Source: Amaurobius ferox
Lineage: Eukaryota > Arthropoda > Arachnida > Araneae > Amaurobiidae
DNA: 64,000 nucleotides
Direction of reading: 5' to 3'
Assembly: GCA_951213105.1 (NCBI GenBank)
Contig: OX578150.1
Location: forward strand, 22,688,522-22,752,521
Under the pieces are notes generated by a model that saw only the letters and a list, made by a program, of their open reading frames with translations, was not told the DNA's origin and did not search any database. The position numbers and the translations under genes are program-made. Of the stretch, positions 22,690-34,655 are shown one piece after another; within the stretch, counting starts at the first letter, position 1; each line of letters opens with the position of its first letter.

Positions 22690-23170
22690 TTACAAATACC
22701 GCAAGTCCGAAATTAGTCAATGCTTTCTTTGGCTTTTTGGATTGCACTATTTACATGAAAGAGAAATATCGGATTCTTCTAAAAAATACTTCAGACAAAC
22801 AATGAAAAGGTTAGAAAATTTAGAGATAATTCAACTAACAATTACATCGCTGAAGAAGCAAAGTTTCCACCAATTATGTGGTCTTGCCACAGCGCGAAAT
22901 CGGATAGAATAAGGAACGACTGCAAGTAATTCTATTCAATATTCAATGAAAATTTTAGCAAATCTTATCGGTACAGTTTTTAGTTCATTGAAGTATGGTG
23001 ATACAAACTGGTGTATATACATTAAAAATAGTGTTGATAATTGAAGAGAAATCAAAAATGTAAAGTTCTTAAGACGCCAGAAGAGAAAAGCAAATATTGA
23101 AAACTTATTAGAATTGCACCAAAAATCAGAAATTTCAAGGCTCGGTTTTCTATAAAGTATATTCTACTTT
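22690..23170 (+). pseudogene. MULE transposase C-terminal fragment
   Basis: A plus-strand frame around 22785-22970 reads NNYIAEEAKFPPIMWS, then RIRNDCK and FYSIFNENFS. This matches the order 'NYI..(E/D)..FPP..W', 'R.(T/N)N.CESFHS.FN' at the end of the catalytic core of FLYWCH-type Mutator-like transposases. Stops and frame shifts abound. It faces the opposite way from the N-terminal MULE fragment across the hairpin, so the two cannot be halves of one simple copy. Confidence 0.5.
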
Positions 23171-23329
23171 TACCTTAAATATTCAATTAGGAAGGAAATA
23201 ACTTATATTCAAAGGGAGATGCTATTGTTTTAAACTAAAAAATGAAGTTTGCAATAATGAAACGGTGGGATTTTACTAATTCTTAAGATGTAAATTTATA
23301 TATACATATATACACACAGATACACACAG

Positions 23330-23331
<2 letters not shown>

Positions 23332-23365
<34 letters not shown>

Positions 23366-23405
23366 CTTCTCACTTTTCTTTCATTGGTCCTTCATACCTT
23401 TTTAT

Positions 23406-23459
<54 letters not shown>

Positions 23460-23520
23460 CTTCTCACTTTTCTTTCATTGGTACTTCATACCTTTTTATT
23501 ATATATATATATATATATAA
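23332..23520. repeat. Composite minisatellite with TA cores
   Basis: Two units of about 110 bp each contain a (TA)n tract followed by AAAAGCTTCTCACTTTTC and a 'TTCATACCTTTTTATTA' block; a third TA tract closes the array. The units differ by a base or two outside the TA tracts. Confidence 0.85.
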
Positions 23521-24613
23521 TTGAAGAATTTTTATTTTACTTGTATTATATATACATGGGATAGATCATTAATAGAAAATGTTCTGTATAGCAAAAGTGA
23601 AAGAAAGATGGACTGAAATGTAAATGTGACATCAAAAATACTATACGACAAGCCATTAAGTATTTTAAAAAAACATGATAAGAAAACATTATGAATAAAA
23701 CAGGTACTAAATTGGTATAAAATACCCCTTTTTCCCTGTTCCATATAAAAGTTAAGGAATGGAATAATAATTACATGTGGTAAAGAGGTGTGAATAAATT
23801 ATTGTACAACACATTAAGACGAAAGTATTGATATTAATTATATACGTAATGCAGGTACTTAAGATACTAATTCCCTTGTTCCCTGCATAAACACACATGG
23901 TGTAAATGCAAGAAATGTGTTTAAAGATGAAACTTGCAAAACAGAAACATTGTTTTGCACGATGAGTTAGGCCATTTTTAGCTCCCAATTTTTTTTTTGA
24001 AATTGAACAAATTGATTAAAGTGAAAAGCATTTCCGAAACCATGTACGTTATCAAGGGCCATATATATTTCGTTAATGTGGATTCTACGTTTCTGTGGGC
24101 ATTACTGTAAATTGTATTACAGAAATAATGCACATACGACGTAGAAGAAAATACAAATTGGATCAGATATAAGAAATCAATTATAATAATCAAATATGCC
24201 AGCGTGTGGCTAAGTATATATAGGAGAATATAAGGTAATGAAAAGGTATAAGAATATAATAATATAAATGTATTTACCCCTTGTGCTGCTTAGCTGTATA
24301 GATTACATGATACTGACTAAGCATTTTTACTCAATACAGGTTACAGTTAATTCTATGTACTAAGGTTTCAACTGTTGGAACTGAAACATGGAGATGAAAA
24401 ATTATTTAAAATTGTTTGAGAATGATCTGTCAATATGTTGCTGTAATTGCAGCAAGGTGTTGAATTTAAAATTAAAATGTGTTTTAATAAAAGAAAAAAT
24501 AGGGTTTGGCGAGTAGGTACTTTGGATAGTATATATATTATTTTGTAGGTTTGTATTAAAGTTAGGTTTTTCGAGTTGCAGCTTCTGACATTTCTATCAT
24601 TCGACTTTTAAAC

Positions 24614-24615
<2 letters not shown>

Positions 24616-24645
<30 letters not shown>
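24616..24645. repeat. (TA)n microsatellite
   Basis: About 15 uninterrupted TA dinucleotides. Confidence 0.9.
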
Positions 24646-24651
<6 letters not shown>

Positions 24652-24672
24652 GGGATTATTCTAGAAATTTGT

Positions 24673-25560
24673 CAGTGGTGGAAAATTTTATTGCAGATTC
24701 AGACACAAGGTGCACTTAGTTTACTGGGGAGCAGTCGCGCCATCTTTTGCAACAAGTTAAGTGGCATCAAGTCTGAAATACCCATAAAAATATATGCTTT
24801 GACCTTGAACATTATTTTCATAGTCTATTTCTGCATGACCAAACTCTAAATTTTGGCAAGTCTGTTTGAGCTTAAAGAGAGTACCTGTAAATAAAATTTG
24901 CACTTGATTAATACAACCGTATCCTTCTATCCTTTTGTTTCAACCAATGATGAAGTGCTTCTTTTACAGTATTATTCTTCTAATGAACTGCCTTCTATTA
25001 AAATTCTCATCAAAGCATCAATTGTACTTTCCGATAACCTATTTCTTAACAGATTTTTTATTATTTTTATTCGGGAAAAATGTCTTTCACAGTCAGCAAA
25101 ATGAAGTGGCATCACTCTAAAGCATTGACACAGACTTACTAAATATGGAAATAATGTGTAACTTGCATTTACACACATAAACTCAATGAATTCATGATGT
25201 CTTTTGTTGTTATGGTGGTCTCGCATGTACAGCTTCAAGTCGCTCCATTCACGTTGATACTCCTCAACATTCATGCCAAATCTTTTGGCCACAGTACAAA
25301 TTTCTTTCTCACCATAAACAAAAAGTTCACTTTGTGTCTCTGGAAGCTTGATAGGATCAAACACATTAAAACATATTAACACAAAAATTATAAATTTTTG
25401 ACTTTAAAGGAATCTATGGAAAAATTTCCCGCAATAATAAAAAAAAGCCTGCAATTTCATTTTTGAAGTTATAGTTATACATACGCAAGTGGTGGGCGGG
25501 CCCGCCCATGACCAAATAGTGGTGAGAGGCAATTTGGAGTGGTGGAAATGCCACCCACTG
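24673..25560 (-). mobile_element. hAT transposon remnant
   Basis: It holds a hAT C-terminal domain on the minus strand. Candidate termini are CAGTGGTGGAAAAT on the left and, read inward from the right, CAGTGGGTGGCATTTCC. The right end falls exactly where segmental duplication copy 2 begins (25558-25561). No convincing 8-bp target-site duplication is seen. At under 900 bp it has lost most of its transposase gene. Confidence 0.5.
24972..25382 (-). pseudogene. hAT transposase C-terminal (dimerisation) domain fragment
   Basis: The 136-codon frame contains PLHFADCERHFSRIKIIKN followed by LRNRLSESTIDALMRI. This is the signature of the hAT family C-terminal dimerisation domain: small residues, then (D)CER.FS and (K)..(L)RNRLS, closest in style to ZNF862-like hAT genes. 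In an active enzyme this part mediates multimerisation and carries the last catalytic Glu in CER. The upstream BED finger and catalytic regions are absent; no start codon is meaningful. Confidence 0.75.
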
Positions 25561-25953
25561 CAAATTAGCGTAATTTGTATAACGAATAAAATAAAGAACG
25601 GTAGCTTTCAGAATTCTTATTGGACAAAGGTGATTTTAAGTGACCGAAAAAGGGGGAATTGTTAGAAATCTTAAATATATAGATACTAGTAAAAACTGAA
25701 GATATAATGTAAAAAATTAATATGAATAGTACAAAATATATTTTATTAAATGCTATAATATTTCAATAATTGCTCTGAAAAGGTTAAAGCAGAAGAACAT
25801 TGGTTTAGGTAGACATCAATATATTAAGAAATCAAGAACTTCCTTATAAGAAATGTAACGTATCTTATTTGGGATATTCTCTGTTTTGTATTTACAAGGA
25901 AAATATTATTTCTTGCTCTGGATATTCACCATTTCGCACTTATACATCATGTT

Positions 25954-28296
25954 CTATTGACAGTTCGCATCGTGTTCTACTGACAGTTCGGAAAGTCTCT
26001 CATTTATCAATTTATCCCAGTTCAGCTGTACCAGCTGTCTAACTTCCTCATTAGGGAAAGAGAATTCCCTAAGATACATATTGGATGCATCTTTGAACGC
26101 CACCAGAATTTCTTCATCTGTTAACCCCCATCTCAAAACAACCGCAACCGATTGTCGTACACAGTCTGAAAATTCTATATTTTTTATATTTTTACTAACT
26201 GTTGCCAGTTCATTGAATAAGAAACTCAAAGAGTAAGAACGAAATAAAACATCTTTTCTAAACTTCAGTATAGCCTTTGGACTCAGTTTGAAAAACTTGA
26301 TAATGATGTCATGATCCTCCGAATGATAGTCTAACAGCCGCCATTGAATATCTATGCCCGAAAAGAAAAATAATTCTTGTCTAAACTGCTCTGCAGCTTC
26401 TTCTGATGGAAAACACCAAGTGAGATATTGCTCAGCATCTTGAAGATTCAAGCAATCTAGATGATATTCACATAATTCCATGCCATATTCCATGCCGAAC
26501 CATTTTTTAAACCGTTTTCTAGCGGCTTCCGATGGAAAACCACAAGTGAGAAATTTGTCAAGCTCTTTCCATTTTGAGTTTCTTATCAAATTAATACACA
26601 CATCCCTCGAATATATTTTTGCTAGTCGTGATTTAGCTTTTCTTCTAGCATCTTCCGATGGACTATACATTTTAAGTACGTTATCCAGACAATCGATGTC
26701 AATGCTGAAATCACAAAACTCTTCAGACTCAAGCCTGTGATCTCTGAAACGCACTTTCAAGATAAATTTAAAAATTTCTCTCTTTGATTGAAATCCCCAG
26801 TTTAACCATGAATTCAAGAACTCTTCATCACCCTCCATTAGCATCTCAAAGTATAAATTTTTTCCAGATTCAGATTTCAAAATTTTCTTTTTAAGCACGG
26901 CAATATCATCTTCATGCAAACATTTTCTTAATATGGAGTTAAGTAGACCCCAATGTTCGCTCAGAGCCAAAGAGCAACAAAATGATTCTCCATATTTCGA
27001 TCTTAAAAATGATTGTTTCTCTTCGAGTGTTACATGTTGCCAAATATGTTCAAATATTCCTATGTTTCGGAACTCAATAATATCCTTGTTGATCATAGCG
27101 TTTAATAAATCGGTTTTTCCACTGGTAATTGTATCTGTATAATAATTATCACCAAATACATAACGTTTGAAATAATGAGGTGTTTCTTTCAATAGCTCTA
27201 CCATTAAATCTCCATAATCATAATCCAAGTAACCATTCCTGGAACTACATTCATCGGAATATTTGTATGCTACGGATAATAAAAGATCTAAGTATTTTTC
27301 TTCAGGCAGAATGTTCCACAACTCTTCAATAATAGGAAGCAGAAGATCCAAGTACGGCCATTGTAGAAAGCATGAAAGTATATTATAATTGGAATTTTGA
27401 AGAGCTTCCTGGAAAAAGGCAACCCTTTGTTCCTTACACATCTGAGTTAAAAGAAAGCATAAAATATCAAGGTAAGGTACCTGTGATGTTAACAATATTT
27501 TTGAATACATCAAGCAATTCCCTTCAATTCTATGGATTTCTGACACTGCTACCATAGCAGCACCTATAAGGATTTCCTGCTTTAAAATCATATCCAATTC
27601 ACTCCAACAACGAAACACAGTTGATCTTGATCCTTCCGTTATTCCGTAGATCACTAAATAGAACAAAAATGAATCCTCATTCGGAATGAAGTCTTCTACT
27701 ATCCCAGCTAACTCATAAGACCACAATTGAACTAATTTAGAATCTTCATAATGAAGAAAATCTTCACGTTCATCAGTTGAAATTTCATCCCATAAGGAAT
27801 AAATAAATGATCCTAGGCACTGTAAACAAGCTATTTTAAAACGTTGGCAAACTGGGATTCTTTCGTCTTGGACTAAGCGTGTTGCAATCTTAGTTTCATC
27901 CAATTTCATTTCTGCTGTCCAATCTGAAATAGTTAAAAGACTGTCTGCCGAAAGTGGAGAACGTCTAAACATGATATGTTGCATGTTCCAAGAATACAAC
28001 TGCAAGGCTATTGAACGAATTCGAACAATCAATCGGTTCTTTAGTAACGGTGGAAGAGAAAAATTTTTGCACATCCTACTTGATAGATTTTCAATAGATT
28101 TGTCCCAACGAATTTTCTCAATATTATATTCATGCATTTGTAACTGCTCCGTCTGAAATATGATGAACTTTTTTAGTTCAATATGTTGACATAAATAAAT
28201 GGCTAACTTCGTAATGGCTAGCTCTTGGAAAGTGGGCGGGCATTTAACATAGCCTTCTATCAACTTCTCAGAAATATCCATTTTGCTTGAACTCAT
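25954..28296 (-). CDS. Uncharacterised solenoid-like protein, 780 aa, intact
   Basis: A single uninterrupted exon encodes 780 residues; I do not recognise a named function. No signal peptide or membrane segment is evident. The protein is built of amphipathic helices. A 35-40-residue repeat recurs, with cores LW(D/N)..S(T)DERE at 168-178, PYLDILCFLLTQM at 274-286 and LDLLLPIIEELWNILP at 316-331. Near the C-terminus a second series appears: FPSE(E/A)A...F after L(T)W(C/G) (for instance LTCGFPSEAARKRF and LTWCFPSEEAAEQF). This suggests an alpha-solenoid, so a protein-binding scaffold is an inference. It resembles multi-copy, single-exon spider proteins of unknown role. The start is the first ATG and is shared with the paralogue. 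Length with no lesion supports a real gene. Confidence 0.78.
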   Translation of the reverse strand: MSSSKMDISEKLIEGYVKCPPTFQELAITKLAIYLCQHIELKKFIIFQTEQLQMHEYNIEKIRWDKSIENLSSRMCKNFSLPPLLKNRLIVRIRSIALQLYSWNMQHIMFRRSPLSADSLLTISDWTAEMKLDETKIATRLVQDERIPVCQRFKIACLQCLGSFIYSLWDEISTDEREDFLHYEDSKLVQLWSYELAGIVEDFIPNEDSFLFYLVIYGITEGSRSTVFRCWSELDMILKQEILIGAAMVAVSEIHRIEGNCLMYSKILLTSQVPYLDILCFLLTQMCKEQRVAFFQEALQNSNYNILSCFLQWPYLDLLLPIIEELWNILPEEKYLDLLLSVAYKYSDECSSRNGYLDYDYGDLMVELLKETPHYFKRYVFGDNYYTDTITSGKTDLLNAMINKDIIEFRNIGIFEHIWQHVTLEEKQSFLRSKYGESFCCSLALSEHWGLLNSILRKCLHEDDIAVLKKKILKSESGKNLYFEMLMEGDEEFLNSWLNWGFQSKREIFKFILKVRFRDHRLESEEFCDFSIDIDCLDNVLKMYSPSEDARRKAKSRLAKIYSRDVCINLIRNSKWKELDKFLTCGFPSEAARKRFKKWFGMEYGMELCEYHLDCLNLQDAEQYLTWCFPSEEAAEQFRQELFFFSGIDIQWRLLDYHSEDHDIIIKFFKLSPKAILKFRKDVLFRSYSLSFLFNELATVSKNIKNIEFSDCVRQSVAVVLRWGLTDEEILVAFKDASNMYLREFSFPNEEVRQLVQLNWDKLINERLSELSVEHDANCQ

Positions 28297-28345
28297 TTTG
28301 AGTTAATCTGTCTTGTTTCTGTAGTAAGTTATTATATATTTAAAT
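28297..28345 (-). promoter_or_regulatory. Candidate core promoter or 5' UTR splice acceptor
   Basis: On the minus strand, 35-50 bases before the ATG, there is an AAATATATAATAACTTA block resembling a TATA box. It is followed by TTACTACAG, which could equally be a 3' splice site. The same arrangement precedes the paralogue at 3816-3865. Which reading is right cannot be decided from sequence alone. Confidence 0.3.
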
Positions 28346-28739
28346 TCCTCGTGAAATCGGTCAAGAGTTCCTCGGATTAACCACCTGAAAAATAAGTGAG
28401 AGATCATTAGATAATTGTGCGATAATTTAAAATCATAATATTTGTACAATAGCTAAATATATGATACATTTTTACATTCTCATATTGTTTTATAGAAGAA
28501 GTATTGCTTCCAAACAATTTTCAAGTTCAAGATTTTTGTGAATAAGCATGTATTAAGACCGCCTTAATTCATTTTGCTTACTTTTGAGAAGATGTCTATT
28601 TGTGATTGTGAATGTCTGTGAAGTAGAGAAGATAACTTAAGAACAAATGCTCATGTACTACTGCTATAAAACTTTATGTGTAAATGCGCTGCAGAAATGA
28701 AAGAGCCTCTTTTGTTATTCTACAACCGTTTATTCTACA

Positions 28740-29440
28740 ATCGTACATTCACAAATATCATTTGATAGGGAATAATATCTTCTATAAATTCATATACAAA
28801 AATTTGCATAAGATAGCGTTTCTATATCAAATTGCACACAAACATTAAAATTTCTAATCTCAACTCCCAGTTTTGATATACAAATTTTGAATACCCAGAT
28901 TATTCTGCATAGATATTTTTATAAAGTTCCTTCTGTTATCTCCAAAGATATTGTGGTTTTAAATTTGGAGATAATTCGGGGCCATCCACATATATTTTAA
29001 ACAAAACCTGGAAAAGCTAAGCTCGTCTTGCAATAGTGATAGCCAATAAAACCCACCGTCCATTAAAATATATATTTTACATCCAGCCAATATTTATAGC
29101 ATAAACACTATTTGATTATAAATAATTAAAATAGGGGACAGATAGTTTCTTTTTTATTGTACTTCATTTTATTATTTGTATATAACTTAAATATGTGAAA
29201 TTATAGGTTTTAAACTGTGAAAAACAATGATATTTCAAATTCAGTCTTTCTAAATGTTTCAATCCTTAACTTATTACAAGTACATTCCATAGCAAAGTCA
29301 GGGCAGGCTATGTCAGTAAGGATAAAAAAACAATTTAAATACACCTCAAAAGACGATGACAGACTAAATTTAGACTTTCTAGGTACCCCGATTCTAGACT
29401 TATTCTCTCAAAACACGCACATTCTAATAGCGGATCCAAG
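28740..29440. other. 5' flank of the intact gene
   Basis: Non-coding, AT-rich and collinear with 4200-4830. It has an extra stretch at about 28760-28900 absent from copy 1. Confidence 0.5.
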
Positions 29441-29449
29441 CTAGGCTTT

Positions 29450-30710
29450 CCCGATAAGGTTCAAAAGTCAAAGAAATGTTAAAAGACGGAGAAGACGAGA
29501 TGAAAAATGTGATAATAGCCGTACAAGAATTGATGAAAGACGGCATCGTCAACGTTGACGATGTTTCGCTGCAGTTCAAAGTTATACCTTTTGGATTTTG
29601 TAATGCATCTGCAACTTTTAAACGTCTCTTGAAAGGACTCTTTTCCGAATCCTACCTCGTTTACTTGGACGACATGATTACTGTTGGACGGTCACTTGAC
29701 AAACATCTACAAGTTCTTAGGCGTATATTTAAAAAATTGAAGATTGCTAATTTAAAGTCAAATCCTTCAAAAGAATTCTATTCCAGAAGAATGCCGCATA
29801 TTTGAGATATATCATCTCAAAAGGGTACAAGGACTCATACTGAAAAATCAGTGCTGTGAAAGAATGGTGCAGAACTGAAGATGTTCGTCAACTAAGGAGT
29901 TTTCCCAGTCTGAGTCAATATATTACCTTCGGTTTGTAAAGAACTTCTCAAACATTGCCAAACCCTTACATCGGTACTGGTAGGAGACAAGAAATTTGAA
30001 TAGACGACGGAATGTGAAGACGCTTTCAATCGGCTTTTGAAAATGCTGGCTTTAGCTTCTATTATGTCAAATCCTTAACCAACAGAGCGGTTTATACTAG
30101 ATACAAATGCTAGTAAATAAGGCATACGGGCAGTTCTTTCCCAAGAAATAGGAGGGCAAGAATGTGTTATTCCATACTTTAGCAAATGCTTGTCGAAGCG
30201 CGAAACAATTACTCAGCGGAAAGAAATTCTTGTTGCGTGTTGATGATGTTGCCTTGAGCAGGCTCCTCAGTTTTAAGAAAAGTGGGGTCCACGAATCGAC
30301 CGGACATTCTAAATTGCAACTACCTTGTGACTTGTTGTTTAGACGACCATGTCATGCCCCTTCATCGCCTGATGAATATGTGCACGATCTGCATGCTCGG
30401 TTGGAGGAAATTCACTGTTTCGCTCTTGAAATGATTACCATAGGCACTGATATAATATGAAAACCCGGTACGATGCTAAAGCTAATAAAGTACGATTACA
30501 GGAGGGCAGCAAATTGTGGTTGTTCAACCCTTGGCCACGACCAGGATTTTCACTAAAAGTACAACACAACTAGGAAAGACACAACGTCATAATGAAAATA
30601 ATAAACAGTGCCGTTTATCGAATGCAGAAATCATCTTCAATCAATCTGAAATTCATCCATATCGGCAGATTAGCTCCATATTTTGGGCCACAGTAGGTTG
30701 TTACTGAATG
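29450..30710 (+). pseudogene. Gypsy-type LTR retrotransposon fossil, pol part
   Basis: The frame at 29476-29805 holds reverse transcriptase motifs: FKVIPFGFCNASATF (motif B region), then YLVYLDDMITVG with the YLDD catalytic box, then LKSNPSKE. Further on, broken frames resemble the connection and RNase H region (AVKEW..TEDVRQLRSF near 29855) and 'SKCLSKRETIT' near 30180. Pieces of the integrase C-terminus follow (LLFRRPCHAPSSPDEYVHDL at 30335 onward, with later IHPYRQI). The integrase core is missing, and stops and shifts are numerous. It is the same insertion as the gag fossil of copy 1, with different losses. Confidence 0.8.
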
Positions 30711-31690
30711 GGGCATGCAATTCTAAGGATAGAGCGGTGTTACCAATGTGTAAATGCCTCTACCAGAGTTTTTTTTTCTTTTTTGAAAATCAGGCAGGAA
30801 AAATACCTTTACAGACTGTCATTCCTATGGCGTGAATTTAGGTGTGCCATATGCTGAAGTTTGGAGGGGAATTTATCGCCAATTTGGCAATTTTTTGAAG
30901 GTTCGAGAACCACCTCGAATTTACGTATATTCCACAAATACGAGTCCATTTAAGAAGTCTCCACACACAGAATATAAAGCGTCATCACTTAGTTAGAGAT
31001 CAGTTGACGTGATACGAATATTGAACTGCGACATATGTCAATGTTTTGGGAATATTAACGTCTGTTTTGTGAAATTAGTGGTGCATTTAATTACTGTTTT
31101 ACTGTACCCGACAGTGGTTTAATGATCTTGTGTGATAGTTACGGAGCTCTTTGCTGTACAATGTTCCTGTTTCTGTATTTGTAAATAAGTGTGTTAGTTA
31201 TCTTGAAAATACATCCACGATTTCAGAATTGTGGTTTTCGTGTGGTTTTTAAATCGTAATAATACGAAGTCGACCGCGTATAATAATTTTAAGTATATGC
31301 ATTTGTAGAGTATATATTTTAATTGAATAATGGTCTGAACTGAAGTCGCTGAATCCATCTTGTGAACAATTTATAAAACTGAGGAGCAAGCTCAAAACAG
31401 CGGTATCAGTCATCGAGTAATATATTTGAATTGAATTTGCTACAGATTTTTTTAATATTATTCTCTATGGAAAACAATAATATTACCCAGAATTTACCGG
31501 TCCCGTTTTATTCAAAAATAATTTCTAGTGAGGCTGGTGTTTTCGATAACCATCAACAACTCACAAAGGCAAGCATTGGATAAAGTTTGGTTGATGCTGA
31601 ACGCAACGAATGCTTCTTTTTGTATGGTCAATTGTAGGTTCTAGTTATATAGAAAAAGAAAGAGAAAAAAAGCAAACTACTCAAAAATGG
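30711..31690 (+). repeat. LTR-like 3' region of the Gypsy fossil (candidate)
   Basis: Non-coding sequence after pol that has no counterpart in copy 1. Around 31100-31260 it has features common in LTRs: a T-rich run, GTAAATAAGTGTG and an 'AATACATCC' block. LTR boundaries and a second LTR were not identified. Confidence 0.3.
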
Positions 31691-32755
31691 ATTTGGGTAT
31701 AATAAGGTAGAGTTGAGCTATACTCCAATTACTTTTATTTTACTATAGAGAGAAAAGTATGTATTAATATGAATTACTCTATTTATAGGTAGTTATTACA
31801 TTTTCAAATTTTTGTTTATCAGTATTTAAGATGCGATCAATCCTGATATCCAACTTTAAAAAGTAACTATTGTAATTTGAATGACGTAGTTTATAAAATG
31901 AGATAATATTGAACGGATTCTCATCTCACTGCTTTAATTGAAACCCATTTATCTTACAAAATCAAATTCTTTGAACTAACTGATAATAAAACTATCCCTA
32001 TTACAAAGATTATATTTTTCATAGAATTCAATAACATATAGCATTCTTTGGTAATTGAGTATTTAAAGCGAGTCAATAGGGAAGAATTTAGTTCATAATA
32101 TTATCAATCAAAATGTATTTTTTAAATTTGATAATATTACCTCAATTGATAAATGCCGTAGAGCCATTGATTTTCGGGGTGAATGGGACAGAAAAACACA
32201 TATCAATTTTTCAAAAATCTGACAGACGTTGTAAAAGAATTTAAAAAAAATTCATAAGTAGATATTTTATGAAAATGTCCATCTGAAAAATGATACCATT
32301 ATTTATAGCACGCCATCATGCTCCGTTTTCGAGATAATTTACATTTTTGATTTGAAATATAAAAAATCATAAAATACATATACATTCAAAAGCCGTTCTT
32401 CAGGTGAACTTTTATTTTTTCACATGCAACGGTATATCAAACAAATTGAGCAATTCAAAATACTATATTTAGTATGTAATCAATAATCGCCAGAGTTCAA
32501 ATAATTTTCTGGAGGATGAGCCTGGGATTTCCGTCTTAAACGCTGTCACTTTCAAGTTTAAAAAGAATTTATAATCCATATACCGGATAATTAATTTTGA
32601 TATATCCATTTACTGGACAGTAAAATATATGTTTTTAAGGTATTGCACATTTTTTGTTTAAAATTGAATTCTTTGTTTAGTATATGTACTACTTACTATT
32701 CTTAAATGAGTAAATGATTTGCAAGTACTTTTAACCAGAAATGAATGGACGACAT

Positions 32756-33669
32756 TATTTAATAGTTATTACTAGCCGTTCTCGAGTTATTAAAAATTTT
32801 ATTTGCTACAGAGAGGGCTATATATCTCGAAATAATGAAGCGAATTATACGAAATTTAGTAGTAAGTGCAAAAAATCCAACCTAAAGAAATTTCTATTTA
32901 TTTTCATCGATATTTAGTAATAAGGAAACTCTAATTTGTGTAATTTCGTTTCCTTTTCTTAATATCGGAATTTGTTAATATGTGTGGAAAGACATGCGAT
33001 GGACCTACAGATTTTTACTTTCTCATACGTTGCATTGAGATGAAAATTTTTGATTTTGCGAGTTTGATGCCAATATATGATTTATGACTACCTGAACACG
33101 TTTTGACAATTTTTGGATTGATGTTTGTCTGCCTGATGTCAGTGGTCGATTTCTGTAACAAGATAGCAGCTATAAATATCAATTGATTTTCACGAAATTT
33201 TATATCCGACTTTGTAATAAAAAAATCCAGAATTTTGTTTAATTCAATTTTTAAATATTTTCAAATTCAAGCGAATACTTTGAATTTTATTCGAAATTTT
33301 ATATTTCTTAAAATGGCAGTATAGGACAAAACTTTGCATAATCATGCATAAAAATGGTTATTTATGGCTCAATCATGAGATTTGTAATTTTAATCTTAGT
33401 TGTGAAAAATAGCTTAGAATGTTTCGTTCTTAAGATAATGCAAAATTTGATTTAAAACTGAAAAAGTCGAAAGATTTAATTCGATAGAAAGATCGGCAAA
33501 CATTTGGATCAAAAGTGGCTAAAAAAGTGACGATTTAACAGTGTTTATTCCATTGCAGATTATAAAAGTTTACAGAAGCATGGACGGAAAGGAGGGGGAG
33601 GAAAAATTGCTTTCAACTTGGGGCGGCAAATAACCTGGGCCTGCTAAAGTTAAAGATGTCTTGTCCATC
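32756..33669. other. AT-rich intergenic stretch
   Basis: No gene or RNA recognised. Phrases such as 'TAGCCGTTCTCGAG' at 32772 suggest heavily decayed family A sequence at its start. Confidence 0.4.
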
Positions 33670-34405
33670 CTTTTACTTTATGGTAATGTATAGGGAAAGT
33701 ATTGGAATGTGGCGAAAATCGTAACTCGAGTTTCCGACCGATCAACACGTTTTGGGAACTCTAGAACAAGAAGAACTATTATTAGCGTGATGTCTGTGTG
33801 TGTGTCTATCTTTGTAGATCTTATATCCAGTCTAATTGAAAAGCTAATCGACCGATTTTCTTAAAATTTGGCAGGTAAGTCAGTCTCTTTTGGGTAGCTC
33901 TGATGCTGATTAGATTTGATACCATTCGGGAAAAAAGAACCTGCCTTTTTTTAGCGAAATGGCCCCAAAAAAAATTCTGTATCTACTCTAGCTGAAAAAT
34001 TAATAGTCTAAATTTCTCAAAATTTGATTGTCAAATCACTTGTATCTAATTAGATTTTGGTACGATTAAAAAAAAATATATATATAAATATATATCAATT
34101 AAGTACTTATTAAATACGTAATTTTTGAGGGCATAAAGAATAAGACCAGCCCCATTACTCTAAGTCTAGCCATTCTCGAGACATTTCTATTTTTTTTGCA
34201 TTTTCGTTATGCCATTTTCGAAATTTAAGTCCAAGTTACCAAATGAAAACGAAAATTGAATTAAAAGTTCGAATTCAGTGTAATTCAAAATAATTATGAC
34301 TGTTATTTTGTACAATTAAACTCAATTAAATGAATTATTGAAAAAATAAAGAAAATGCAAATATGAGTCTGTAGAGAAAGTCATGTGCTGCTCACATCAG
34401 ATTTT
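33670..34405 (+). repeat. Hairpin family A copy
   Basis: From the half-hairpin ATGGTAATGTATAGGGAAAG to the CATGTGCTGCTCACATCAG terminus. It contains the GTGTGTG/TCT microsatellite, two of the roughly 146-bp internal units and the 'TAGCCATTCTCGAGA' block. It is non-coding. Confidence 0.85.
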
Positions 34406-34655
34406 TTGAATGATTTGCTGAACAGAGGTATGTTTTAAGAATGAAAGTGTTTTTCCAGGAAATAGTATTTCTGGCACTATCTTCTTATTGCAGTCACTTT
34501 CATGTCTGATCGCATTAAAAGAGGCAAACTAAAGTTGAACTCTTTTTTTTGTTAGCTTTTTCAATAAAGAAGATTTAAGATTTTACTACATTAGACTTAT
34601 ACAATATATCTGACGAAATTTTACATTCATTTTAATCTATTTTATAAGCTTGCAT

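Larger units (their letters stand above)
23171..24672. other. AT-rich stretch with TA microsatellites
   Basis: Holds several (TA)n tracts and no gene. Short frames on the minus strand (23532-24193) are low-complexity and lack domains. Confidence 0.5.
25558..32755. repeat. Segmental duplication, copy 2
   Basis: Collinear with 1191-6995. It carries the intact gene, its flanks, a Gypsy fossil with pol, an LTR-like stretch and the distal flank. It is longer than copy 1 mainly through the retained pol and LTR-like sequence. Both copies have the same orientation about 24.4 kb apart, separated by the array, satellite and Helitron regions. Confidence 0.85.
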
